Positions 9,264 to 18,219 are shown, counted from the stretch's first letter. The stretch is 64,000 nt of DNA from Prosthecobacter debontii (GCA_945862245.1 CAMAXN010000001.1:62001-126000), one strand, 5' to 3'. Numbers and translations: made by a program. Notes: generated from the sequence alone by a model not told the origin.

Positions 9264-10265
9264 TCAGCGTATCAGAGTGAGGAGCGGGCGGAGGGGAGCG
9301 TGTTTCAGGAGCATGCGGGCGGCGCTGTGGAAGAGCAGCGGGTGGAGCAGCTTGGCGGAGGTGAGGCGTTTGCGGAAACGTTTGGTGATTTGGCTTTGGA
9401 TGGCTTCGCGGGCTTCGGACCAAGTACGGCTGCCGTTTGCGTACGCGATGAGATGGGGGAGGGCGGTTTCGGCAGTTTGGAAGGCCATGGTCATGCCGTT
9501 GCCGGTGAAGGGAGGGATGATGGAATGTGAATCACCGAGCGAGAGCACGCCGGGCGTGGGGCTTTGCAGGCCGAGTGCGAATCCGGCGACAGCAGTGAAG
9601 GATCCCTCCCTCCACTCCGCTGCCGCGATGCGGTGCGCGAGTTCCGTGTTGCCGTTTTCCGAAAGGTAGGCGGGCAGGAGATCCTCGTGGCGGGCGTTGA
9701 TGGATTTATCGATGCGGAAGAGACCGCAGACATTGTGCCAGTCGTCCTCGACCGGGGTGACGCCGAGGTATCCGCGCGGGCCGCCGTGCATTTCCAAGGG
9801 CGCCTTGGGGCTGATGCCGCGCACATGCGCCTTGAGGCCGATCCAGCCGCCCTTCGCGGGCTTGCGGCCCGCCGTCCAGATCTCGCCGGGGGCGTGGGGG
9901 TTCATTTTGCGACGCGAGCTGGTATGAAGATCCACGCCAAGAGCGGTGGCGGTTTTCTGGAGGCGGTCGTCAAGGAGGTGGCGGGAAATCGCGAGGGCGT
10001 GCTCCGGGAGAAGATTGTCGCGGAGGTGATCGTTTCCTGAAAACCATGCGACGCTGCGGTGGTGCCGGGCGTCGGCGAGGGTTTCGGCGATGCCAAGCGT
10101 TTCCAAGGTTTCCCGCGAGACGCCGGAGATGAACTCGCCGCAGACGCGGTGGCGCGGATAGCTACCCGCCTCGTGGAGCGCGACCGCCACACCGTTTTTT
10201 CGGAGAGCGATGGCGAGGGATAGGCCGGTGAGTCCGCCTCCGGTGATGGTGATCGTTTCGCTCAA
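9264..10265 (-). CDS. FAD-dependent oxidoreductase (geranylgeranyl reductase-like)
   Basis: ITGGGLTGLSLAIALRKNGVAVALHEA dinucleotide fold; RVCGEFISG; SLGDSHSIIPPFTGNGMTMA. Confidence 0.88.
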   Translation of the reverse strand: MSETITITGGGLTGLSLAIALRKNGVAVALHEAGSYPRHRVCGEFISGVSRETLETLGIAETLADARHHRSVAWFSGNDHLRDNLLPEHALAISRHLLDDRLQKTATALGVDLHTSSRRKMNPHAPGEIWTAGRKPAKGGWIGLKAHVRGISPKAPLEMHGGPRGYLGVTPVEDDWHNVCGLFRIDKSINARHEDLLPAYLSENGNTELAHRIAAAEWREGSFTAVAGFALGLQSPTPGVLSLGDSHSIIPPFTGNGMTMAFQTAETALPHLIAYANGSRTWSEAREAIQSQITKRFRKRLTSAKLLHPLLFHSAARMLLKHAPLRPLLTLIR

Positions 10266-10340
10266 GCGCGTGAGCCTAACACGGGGTCGGGGGGACGCTA
10301 TCGGTAAAACCGCCTAGATCAGGGACGGAAAGAATTCGAA

Positions 10341-10370
10341 CCACGGATGGACACGGATAAACACGGATGA
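10341..10370. repeat. Three tandem ~10-bp units (c/acacggatRR) in the intergenic region
   Basis: ccacggatgg acacggataa acacggatga read directly. Confidence 0.7.
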
Positions 10371-10447
10371 GAGTTGTAGGGCAATGAAAACACCAAAAGG
10401 CTAATTTCGCGTTTGAATGGTTCGCTGATCGGTGTATTTTCTCGCTT

Positions 10448-10753
10448 GTGATCAGGAGCTTCGCAGACGCCACCACGTAGAAACTGTTCCTTGGTGAGGA
10501 ACTCAGCAGGAAAGAAACCAACAAGCTCGGCACCCTCAATCCGGTCAAAGCCTTCGAGCGTCTCGCGATTCTCAATGAGGCGGATGAAAAATCCCTCCTG
10601 CGCCTTCCCGCCCTTCACTACCACAGACTCAAAGGAACCCCAAAATACTCCATCGACGCGGACTCCAGGAAATCCCCATGGCGAATCACCTTCCAATGGG
10701 AAAATCAGGAAATGAAAGACGTTGAACTCGTCCGAATCGAAGACACCCACTGA
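10448..10753 (+). pseudogene. higB: HigB/RelE-type toxin with in-frame amber codon
   Basis: Reading from GTG 10448: VIRSFADATT*KLFLGEELSRKETNKLGTLNPVKAFERLAILNEADEKSLLRLPALHYHRLKGTPKYSIDADSRKSPWRITFQWENQEMKDVELVRIEDTH. TAG at 10478-10480. Confidence 0.82.
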
Positions 10754-10764
10754 ATCCCATCCAA

Positions 10765-11094
10765 ATGAAAACGAAACAAATCGCCATAACCCGGGATCCC
10801 CTCAAAATCCCGAAGCCGCTTTCAAACCCCGCCGCCGCCCTGATCCGGGATACCATCGCCCACCACGGCATCACTCAGATCGAGGCCGCGGAAGCCATGA
10901 AAATCAGCAAAGCCCAGCTCAGCGATGTCATCCGCCAGAAAAAAGGAGTGAGTGCCAACCTCGCCCTTCGAGTCCAGCTGTGCTTCGATATTCCCGGTGA
11001 TCTGCTCACCCGCCTCCAGGCGCAGTTTGATTTCCAGAAAGCCTATCACTCCAGAAACAAGGATCTCCGGACGGTAGTCAGGGCTATCGCCTGA
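10765..11094 (+). CDS. higA: HigA-type XRE-family antitoxin
   Basis: HTH AALIRDTIAHHGITQIEAAEAMKISKAQLSDVIRQKKGVSANLALRV, immediately downstream of higB remnant. Confidence 0.87.
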   Translation: MKTKQIAITRDPLKIPKPLSNPAAALIRDTIAHHGITQIEAAEAMKISKAQLSDVIRQKKGVSANLALRVQLCFDIPGDLLTRLQAQFDFQKAYHSRNKDLRTVVRAIA

Positions 11095-11110
11095 ACCACC
11101 CGGCTTCCAT

Positions 11111-11740
11111 TCACTCGCGCCTTTGACATACGAGGCGGATCGCTCCCCGCCAGTCGGTGATTTCGCGGTATACGAAGCCGTGCTGCGGGAGGGCTAGCGT
11201 TTCCGCCAGTTCCCCGGGCTGGAAGCCCGCCTCGATACTGACGCGCATATCGTGGCGGGTGATAGGGTGGATGAAAGGCGCGGCGAGTTTTCCCAACATC
11301 AGCGGCAGGAGGGCGCGGAGGGGTTCGTTAATGAGAAGGGTGTCGAAATCGCGCATCCATGCGCCGAGTTCGCAGAGCTTCGGGTCGGTGAAGTGGTGGA
11401 GGAAAAGATTGGCGATGAGAGTGCCGCCGTGGGCGGGCGGGGCTTGGGCGAAGAGGTCGCCCTGTATCCATTTCACGGAAAGCGGCAGGTGCGCGGGGCG
11501 TGGGGCGAGATCGTAGGCGGTGATCTCGGCTTGTGGAAATTTCCCGGCGAGGCGGGCGAGGAGATGGCCATCGCCCGCGCCGACCTCGGTGATGTGGTGG
11601 GTGTTTTCCGGAATGGCGGAGGCGATCCAGCGCTCATTGCCCATAAAAAAGTTGATGCGGCGGAGGTCGGCGCGGGAGCGCATCGCGCCGGGGTCATCGT
11701 GCGGGAGGTGGTCGAGCAGTTCCGGGGTGAGCTTGCGCAT
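11111..11740 (-). CDS. SAM-dependent methyltransferase (type III PKS-associated)
   Basis: ITEVGAGDGHLLARLA motif I; FLHHFTD. Start placed at MRKLTPELLDHLPHDD (11740). Confidence 0.82.
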   Translation of the reverse strand: MRKLTPELLDHLPHDDPGAMRSRADLRRINFFMGNERWIASAIPENTHHITEVGAGDGHLLARLAGKFPQAEITAYDLAPRPAHLPLSVKWIQGDLFAQAPPAHGGTLIANLFLHHFTDPKLCELGAWMRDFDTLLINEPLRALLPLMLGKLAAPFIHPITRHDMRVSIEAGFQPGELAETLALPQHGFVYREITDWRGAIRLVCQRRE

Positions 11741-11829
11741 GGTGGGATGGTCGGCGAGGCGGGCTGCTGAGGAAAGGGTGGATATGATGAATGCTTTACC
11801 TAGCAGCTTGGTGGTGGAAGATTCACGGC

Positions 11830-13386
11830 ATGGAGCCACGTGAATTCAAGATCGAGGGGGTATGCTATGAGGCGAGGACGCCGCATGAGGATGATTTCCC
11901 GGAAATGATCGCACTGCATAAACGTTGTTTCCCGGCAGGGGTCAACAAGGATGTCACGTGGCGCGAAGATCAACTGGAATCACAACTCCAAATATTTCCA
12001 GACGGGCAGGTGGTGATCGAAAAAGAAGGGAAGATCGTGGGTGTTTCCTCAAGCCTGATCGTGTGGATGGGGCTCGATCCGCTGCGCCACCATACCTACT
12101 ACGGCATCACGGACGATGGCTACTTTTTCAACCACGATGCGCAGGGCGATACGCTTTACGGTACAGAGGTCTATGTCGATCCAGGCGAGCGCGGGCGCGG
12201 GATCGGGGGGTATCTCTACGCGCTGCGGCGGGAGCTTTGCAAACGGCTCAACCTACGGCGTATCTTGGCGGGCGGGCGGCTGTGGCATTTTGACAAGTTC
12301 AGCGACCGTTACACTCCGGAGGAATACGTTTATGCGGTGCAGGACGGGCTGGTGAAGGATGCGGTGCTGGGCTTCCAACTCAAGGAGGGCTTCGTGGTGC
12401 GAGATGTGATGCCGAACTACATCCGAGATCCGAAAAGTAGGAACTTCGCTTCTCTGATTGAGTGGCTGAACCCCGATTACCAGCAGAGCGAGGGAGATGA
12501 CCGGAAAGTTAGAGTGGCCTGCGTGCAATACCAGATGCGGAGGATCGCCGACTTCGATGAGTTTGCGGCACAGGTACGGTATTTCGTTGAAACGGCGGGC
12601 GAGGACTACGGCGCGGATTATGTGCTGTTTCCAGAGTTTTTCTCGGTGCAGCTGCTTTCAGCGATGGAGCCGTATTCCTCCCGAGAAGGGATTAGAAAAC
12701 TGGCGGGGCTGACAACAAAATTTCGCGAATTAATGTCCACCCTTGCCCGCGAGCAAGGGCTGCATCTCATCGCCGGATCACATCCTGTCCTAAAAGAGGA
12801 CGGGAGCCTGCAGAACGAGGCGATGCTGTTCCGCCCGGATGGCACTTTCGTTTCCCAGCCGAAGCTGCACATCACCCCTAGCGAGACGAAATGGTGGGGA
12901 ATCACTGGAGGAAACCAACTTTTGGTCATCCAGACGCCGAAGGCCAAGATCGGCATTCTGATCTGCTATGATGTGGAGTTTCCCGAGGCTGCGCGCTATC
13001 TTGCGGAGCAGGGGGTGGAGATTCTATTTGTCCCTTATTGCACTGACAACCGGCAGGGATACCTCCGCGTCACCAAATGTGCGGCAGCGCGGGCGATTGA
13101 GAACCAAATCTATGTGGTTACGACCGGATTGGTGGGGAATCTTCCCGATGTTCCGGCCATGGACATCCACTATGGCCGTGCGGCGGTGTTCACGCCATCG
13201 GACTTCGAGTTTGCCCGCGACGGCATCCAGGCGGAGGCTGATCCAAACGTTGAAACCATGCTGGTGACCGATCTCGATATCAACGACCTCTACCGCTCCC
13301 GTGAGGCTGGTTCGGTCACCCCGCTGATGGATAGGCGGCGGGATCTATTCGAACTGCGCGTGAACCTCGGCGGGGAGCAGGGCTGA
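11830..13386 (+). CDS. GNAT acetyltransferase-nitrilase (carbon-nitrogen hydrolase) fusion protein
   Basis: GNAT EVYVDPGERGRGIGGYLY; nitrilase VLFPEFFSVQL (Glu), PKLHITPSETKWW (Lys), ILICYDVEFPEAAR (Cys). Confidence 0.9.
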   Translation: MEPREFKIEGVCYEARTPHEDDFPEMIALHKRCFPAGVNKDVTWREDQLESQLQIFPDGQVVIEKEGKIVGVSSSLIVWMGLDPLRHHTYYGITDDGYFFNHDAQGDTLYGTEVYVDPGERGRGIGGYLYALRRELCKRLNLRRILAGGRLWHFDKFSDRYTPEEYVYAVQDGLVKDAVLGFQLKEGFVVRDVMPNYIRDPKSRNFASLIEWLNPDYQQSEGDDRKVRVACVQYQMRRIADFDEFAAQVRYFVETAGEDYGADYVLFPEFFSVQLLSAMEPYSSREGIRKLAGLTTKFRELMSTLAREQGLHLIAGSHPVLKEDGSLQNEAMLFRPDGTFVSQPKLHITPSETKWWGITGGNQLLVIQTPKAKIGILICYDVEFPEAARYLAEQGVEILFVPYCTDNRQGYLRVTKCAAARAIENQIYVVTTGLVGNLPDVPAMDIHYGRAAVFTPSDFEFARDGIQAEADPNVETMLVTDLDINDLYRSREAGSVTPLMDRRRDLFELRVNLGGEQG

Positions 13387-13476
13387 TATGACTGATTTTT
13401 TGCAAAACTTGGCTTGATTCCTTGTGTTTCGCGATTAAAACCCGCCTCCCGCTAGCAATCTCGGGGTCCCTCATAA

Positions 13477-14352
13477 ATGTCCAACTCACTCAAAATCGCC
13501 ATCCCCAAGGGTAGCCTGCAAGAGCCGACCATCGAGCTCTTCAAGAAGGCAGGGTATGAGATTTACGTTTCCTCGCGGGGTCTGCGCCCCGCCTCGAACG
13601 ATGCGGAGCTTGATATTTACCTGATCCGCGCGCAGGAGATTGGGCGCTATCTCGCTCAAGGTTTTATTGACTGTGGCATCACCGGCCTCGACTGGGCTTC
13701 GGAGGGCGGCACGGAATTGGTCGATTTCGCGGAGTTGCCGTATTCCCGTGCTTCCGTGAACCCGACGAAATGGGTGCTTGTCGTACCAGAGGATTCGCCG
13801 ATCAAGACTCCGCAGGATCTCGAAGGGAAACGGATAGCCACCGAGGGCGTGGGAATCACCCAGCGTTATTTAGACAAACTCGGCATCAAAGCGGATGTCG
13901 AATTTTCGTGGGGAGCCACCGAGGTGAAAGTCCCGGATCTCGTGGATGCGATCGTGGATGTCACGGAAACGGGCTCCTCTCTCAAGGCCAACCGCCTGCG
14001 CATCGTAGATACCTTGTTGGTTTCCTTCCCGCACTTTTACTCGAACCCCACCGCGGCCGCCGATCCATGGAAGCGCGCGAAGATGGACAAGATTTCACTA
14101 CTCCTCAAGGCTGCCCTCTGCGCCCGCGACAAGGTTGGCCTGAAGATGAATCTGCCCGCCGCCCGTCTCCCCGAGTTACTCGCGAAACTCCCATCCCTGC
14201 GCCGCCCCACCGTTTCACACCTTTCGGAAGAGGGTTGGGTGGCTGTCGAAACAGTGATTGACGAGTTGCTTGTCAGGGACATGATCCCCGATCTCAAGAA
14301 TCTCGGGGCGGAGGGAATCATCGAATACCCCCTCAACAAGCTCGTCCCGTAA
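13477..14352 (+). CDS. hisG: ATP phosphoribosyltransferase, long form
   Basis: KIAIPKGSLQEPTIELFKKAGY; IVDVTETGSSLKAN; C-terminal regulatory-type domain. Confidence 0.95.
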   Translation: MSNSLKIAIPKGSLQEPTIELFKKAGYEIYVSSRGLRPASNDAELDIYLIRAQEIGRYLAQGFIDCGITGLDWASEGGTELVDFAELPYSRASVNPTKWVLVVPEDSPIKTPQDLEGKRIATEGVGITQRYLDKLGIKADVEFSWGATEVKVPDLVDAIVDVTETGSSLKANRLRIVDTLLVSFPHFYSNPTAAADPWKRAKMDKISLLLKAALCARDKVGLKMNLPAARLPELLAKLPSLRRPTVSHLSEEGWVAVETVIDELLVRDMIPDLKNLGAEGIIEYPLNKLVP

Positions 14353-14385
14353 TTTTTCCACTTAAACACCAACCCCGCACAAACC

Positions 14386-14490
14386 ATGGGCTCCATCAAG
14401 AAACGTCGTAAGACAAAGATTAACAAGCACAAGCGCAAGAAGCGCATGAAGCAGAACCGCCACAAGAAGCGTCTCCGCTACAAGTCCTAG
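14386..14490 (+). CDS. 34-aa AURKAIP1/COX24-domain (mS38/bS22-like) ribosomal protein
   Basis: Translation MGSIKKRRKTKINKHKRKKRMKQNRHKKRLRYKS. Absent from the supplied ORF track because of its length. Followed by a terminator. Confidence 0.88.
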   Translation: MGSIKKRRKTKINKHKRKKRMKQNRHKKRLRYKS

Positions 14491-14523
14491 CCCTCGCGCC
14501 GGGACGGCACTTTTTGATCCACG

Positions 14524-14563
14524 CCGCAAGTCCGCCAAACACGGGCTTGCGGTGTGCTTTTTT
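14524..14563 (+). terminator. Rho-independent terminator
   Basis: CCGCAAGTCCG (14524-14534) pairs with CGGGCTTGCGG (14542-14552), then a T-run at 14558-14563. Confidence 0.88.
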
Positions 14564-14591
14564 AAAACCAATGTGGTAAGCGCAATACAAG

Positions 14592-15389
14592 ATGAGCCTT
14601 CAGGTGGTAGTGAATTTCCGCGTGGTCGACGAGAGCCGCGATTGGGTGGTGGTGGATAAACCCGCACCGCTTATCGTCCACCCCGCAAACAACAAGCCTG
14701 AGCCAACCCTGCTTGGCGGGCTGGAAAACCTCTATTCCTACGAGATTGAGAACGGCGCGTGTCTGGGCATCGTTACGAGGCTCGACCGCGAGACGAGCGG
14801 GCTGGTGCTTGTCGCGAAACACACCGCCGCCGCGCGAGAACTGGGTATGATCTTTGAACGCCGCGAGGCACGGAAGGAATATCTTGCCATCGTGAAAGGC
14901 TGGCCGTCGGATGATAACTGGATATGCGATGCTCCGATCATCCGCGCGGGGGATATCGGCCCATCGCAAATCTGGGTTCGGCAGGTGGCAGATGCGCGCG
15001 GTAAAGAATGTATTACTAGGTTTATAGTAGAACGTAGGTTTATGAGGGATAGGATGGAGTTTTCCGTGGTGCGGTGTTTTCCCGAAACCGGGCGCATGCA
15101 CCAGATTCGAGTCCATCTTGCGGAGAGCGGTTTCCCCATCGCTGGCGACAAGCTCTATTCAAGCGACGGATCGGAATACCTAGAGTGGATGAAGCACGGC
15201 TGGAACGACGGTCTCGCAAAAAGACTGATCTTGCCTAGGCACGCGCTCCACGCGAGTCGATTAGCCATCGGCTGGCTAGGGAAGGAAATCAAATGGGAGG
15301 CGGAACTTGCGCCGGATCTTGCGAATTTTATCGAGGGCAAGCCGGTGGATTTTGCCGAAGGCGTTGTCAACTGGTGCCGAAAGGGGTAA
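14592..15389 (+). CDS. RluA-family pseudouridine synthase
   Basis: GIVTRLDRETSGLVLVAK; GRMHQIRVHL. Confidence 0.92.
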   Translation: MSLQVVVNFRVVDESRDWVVVDKPAPLIVHPANNKPEPTLLGGLENLYSYEIENGACLGIVTRLDRETSGLVLVAKHTAAARELGMIFERREARKEYLAIVKGWPSDDNWICDAPIIRAGDIGPSQIWVRQVADARGKECITRFIVERRFMRDRMEFSVVRCFPETGRMHQIRVHLAESGFPIAGDKLYSSDGSEYLEWMKHGWNDGLAKRLILPRHALHASRLAIGWLGKEIKWEAELAPDLANFIEGKPVDFAEGVVNWCRKG

Positions 15390-15398
15390 GACTGTGCT

Positions 15399-16154
15399 AT
15401 GGCAGATTTGAAAGATATTGTAGCGTTCCTAGATAAGAAGTTAAGGCTTTCCGAGATCAAGGACTATGCGGGCGCAATGAACGGCCTTCAGCTGGAGAAC
15501 GATGGCAAGGTGGAACGTGTGTTTTCCGCGGTGGATGCTTCTCTGGCGGTAGTGGAGGAGGCGGCTGCAGCGGGCGGCGGATTGCTCCTCGTCCATCACG
15601 GGATGTTCTGGCAGGGCGCGCAGCCGATCACCGGCGCGTTTCACCGCAAAATCAGTGCGGCGATTCGCGGCAATCTCGCGATTTATTCGGCGCACCTACC
15701 CCTCGATTGGCATCCCGTCCACGGCAATAACATCCTCCTAGCAAAGGCGATCGGCTTACGGGAAATTTCCCCCATCCTCATAAAAGACGGCTGGCCCACG
15801 GGCGTTGCAGGGCGTTGGGAAGGCAGCCGTAGCGATCTTGTCAAAGCCACTTCAGCAGCCGTGGGGCGTGGCATTACGCTCTGCCCGGGAGGCGGCGATC
15901 AGGTGGGTAAAGTCGCCGTCATCACTGGCGGAGCCGGCTCGGAAGTAGGAAAAATCGCCCAATTAGGCATCGATGCCTTCGTCACCGGTGAGGGACCTCA
16001 CTGGACTTACATAGAGGCGGAAGAGCGCATGATGAATGTGATATACGCAGGTCATTATGCAACGGAGACCTTCGGGGTAAAGAGCTTGGGCGCTCGGATT
16101 GGCAAGCGTTTCGAGGCAACGGCAACCTTCATCAATCGCCTCGGGGGACTCTGA
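15399..16154 (+). CDS. Nif3-like dinuclear metal-center protein
   Basis: AMNGLQLEN, LLLVHHGMFW, AHLPLDWHPVHGNN, VTGEGPHWTY, AGHYATETFGV. Confidence 0.92.
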   Translation: MADLKDIVAFLDKKLRLSEIKDYAGAMNGLQLENDGKVERVFSAVDASLAVVEEAAAAGGGLLLVHHGMFWQGAQPITGAFHRKISAAIRGNLAIYSAHLPLDWHPVHGNNILLAKAIGLREISPILIKDGWPTGVAGRWEGSRSDLVKATSAAVGRGITLCPGGGDQVGKVAVITGGAGSEVGKIAQLGIDAFVTGEGPHWTYIEAEERMMNVIYAGHYATETFGVKSLGARIGKRFEATATFINRLGGL

Positions 16155-16268
16155 ATGATGGAGAAAATAGCAGTGGAGCTGTATCGAAAAAAAACACCTA
16201 AAACATTTTAAAATAAATGTAAGAAATACTTGACGCACCCTGTAATTTAAGAAACAATGTAAACGAAA

Positions 16269-16342
16269 GCGGGCATAGCTTAGTGGTAAAGCGCTATCCT
16301 TCCAAGTTAGACATGCGGGTTCGATTCCCGCTGCCCGCTCCA
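16269..16342 (+). tRNA. tRNA-Gly (anticodon TCC), CCA encoded
   Basis: GCGGGCA...TGCCCGC acceptor stem, CTTCCAA anticodon loop, GGTTCGATTCC T-loop, terminal CCA. Confidence 0.95.
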
Positions 16343-16377
16343 AACGCCACCAAATTTACTAACCAAACCACAATAAT

Positions 16378-16935
16378 ATGAATATCCACTCTGTCCTAAC
16401 AAGTAGAATATCGTCCATCCTTATAGCGCTCAGTTTCTCGCTGGCATCTGCCAAGGGACAGGCCATCACCGCGGCGAATGCGGCGAACGCGGTTGCTGCA
16501 ATTATAGCAAAGGGCGGCTCTCAACAGGTTATTGCCAAGGCCATCGGAGATGCGGTAAAGGCAAATCCAAAAGCCGCTGCAGCGATCACCGCAGCAGCAG
16601 TTGTTGCCGCGCCCCAGTTTGCAGCAGCAATTACCACAGCAGCTGTCACCGCAGCTCCTCAAGCAGCAGCAGCGATTACCACGGCTGCCGTCACCGCAGC
16701 TCCTCAAGCAGCAGCAGCGATCACCACGGCCGCTGTCACCGCAGCTCCTACAGCAGCAGCAGCGATCACTGCCGCTGCCGTCACTGCAGCGCCGCAAGCA
16801 GCTGCGGCGATCACAGCAGCTGCAGCTGCAGGCGTAGCAGCAGTTGTCGTTGTGCCAGCACCACCTGCGGTTGTTCCTCCCGTGATTGAACCACCCGTAG
16901 TTGTAACCACACCTAATCCGCCGCCTAACTTCTAA
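16378..16935 (+). CDS. Secreted Ala-rich protein with six 15-aa tandem repeats
   Basis: Signal-like N-terminus ISSILIALSFSLASAKGQA; repeats such as PQAAAAITTAAVTAA over residues 64-153. Confidence 0.75.
   Translation: MNIHSVLTSRISSILIALSFSLASAKGQAITAANAANAVAAIIAKGGSQQVIAKAIGDAVKANPKAAAAITAAAVVAAPQFAAAITTAAVTAAPQAAAAITTAAVTAAPQAAAAITTAAVTAAPTAAAAITAAAVTAAPQAAAAITAAAAAGVAAVVVVPAPPAVVPPVIEPPVVVTTPNPPPNF
16567..16836 (+). repeat. 45-bp tandem repeat array (6 units) inside the Ala-rich CDS
   Basis: Units of the form cctcaagcagcagcagcgattaccacggctgccgtcaccgcagct read directly. Confidence 0.85.
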
Positions 16936-16986
16936 TAAATAGGAGACAGCGAGATTCCAGTCTCTAAAAATAGTAACTCAATCACC

Positions 16987-18219
16987 ATGCTAATTATTAT
17001 GAAACGTATATTTATACCCTTGTTTTTCTTTACTTTGTCAGCGCCCTGCTATTCTGGGGGATTATATGACACGGGCGTCAAATCTGTGGAGGCATTGCCG
17101 ATCACATGGTCACTTGGTGCCGATACGATTTATGACGATAACGTTCTTGCTGGAAGCTCCACCAGCAAGGATTCGGCGCTCGCTATTAGTCCGAATGTCG
17201 GTTTGTCTTATACTAGTAAGAGCGAACGAACCGCACTTGGAATCGATGGCAATTTAGGACTCATACATTATCTTGATGCGCCGGATTTGCAGGATAAGGA
17301 TACCTATAGCCAATCGAGGATAAATAGTAATTTATACCACAGCTTTGATGAGCGTCTCACATTTAAAAGTCAGAACTACATCGCCAACGAGCTTGAGCCG
17401 GATTATGCCTATGGAATTGCTTCTTCGCGGACTGGCAAAGAGTCCTTGTCTTGGATGAGCCTAAATGCACTAGTCTACAGATGGTCTGAGAAATATTCCA
17501 CTGACACAGGGTTTAAATATAACGCAAATCGTGTAGACCTCACTGGGATAAACAATAGTGATCGAACCACGATTGAGGGATACAATCAGATTCGTTATGA
17601 TCTTTCTGAGCAATCGGTTTTGACTGCTGACTACCGCTTTCTCTCCACAACTGCTACCGGTGTCGCCTCCGATTCAACTGACCAGTTATTCTTGGTGGGT
17701 GTAGATCGTCGCTTTTCAGCAAACTCCATAGGCGTATTCAAAACAGGCCTCCAATATCGTGAAGTCGATCAAGGTGATAATGTCCTTGTGCCCTACTTAG
17801 AAATCGCTTATCAGTCTCAGGTCAACGAAAGTTTTAAATTGGGTGCATTCGTGCGCCACAGCGCCGAGGTTAATGATACGGTTCTTACGGATAATACGGG
17901 TACCTTTGAATACGATGATCGACGTGCGCTTCGGTTTGGTGCTACCTCTAGTTACTCTATTTCATCCGACTTGTCGTTTCTCTCGGGTGTAGATTTGATT
18001 TTCTCGGACTACTTAGAAGGTCGGAATGTAAACACGACCACTGTCGGACCAGACAAATATGAAACCAGCTTCAATGCTTACGTGGGAGTATCCTACAGCT
18101 TGACTGAGTTTCTCAAGGCTAGTATGTACTACAACTTTGCTCAGACAAACACCGACATAAGCGATGCACGTGAATATGTCCGTAACAGGATTTCGCTGGG
18201 CCTCACCGCGGATTTTTAA
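16987..18219 (+). CDS. Outer-membrane beta-barrel protein, exopolysaccharide-associated type
   Basis: Signal peptide, repeated amphipathic strands, C-terminal ...RNRISLGLTADF; upstream of wzc/wza homologs. Confidence 0.78.
   Translation: MLIIMKRIFIPLFFFTLSAPCYSGGLYDTGVKSVEALPITWSLGADTIYDDNVLAGSSTSKDSALAISPNVGLSYTSKSERTALGIDGNLGLIHYLDAPDLQDKDTYSQSRINSNLYHSFDERLTFKSQNYIANELEPDYAYGIASSRTGKESLSWMSLNALVYRWSEKYSTDTGFKYNANRVDLTGINNSDRTTIEGYNQIRYDLSEQSVLTADYRFLSTTATGVASDSTDQLFLVGVDRRFSANSIGVFKTGLQYREVDQGDNVLVPYLEIAYQSQVNESFKLGAFVRHSAEVNDTVLTDNTGTFEYDDRRALRFGATSSYSISSDLSFLSGVDLIFSDYLEGRNVNTTTVGPDKYETSFNAYVGVSYSLTEFLKASMYYNFAQTNTDISDAREYVRNRISLGLTADF

Noticed and set aside
9173-9266. attgattattgattattg / caataatcaatc inverted repeat between PKS and FAD genes
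   Set aside because: Low-complexity AT-rich sequence; could form a weak hairpin but not convincingly a regulatory or mobile element.
10319-10750. 143-aa minus-strand ORF opposite higB
   Set aside because: The plus-strand HigB frame is a clear family match apart from one TAG; the antisense ORF also includes the CACGGAT repeat translation.
16567-16836. CRISPR array
   Set aside because: Repeats are directly adjacent 45-bp coding units without unique spacers, and no cas genes are present.
16396-16910. Minus-strand Cys/Arg/Gly- and Ala/Thr-rich ORFs in the repeat region
   Set aside because: Generated by the 45-bp repeat being open in several frames; only the plus frame has a signal-like N-terminus.
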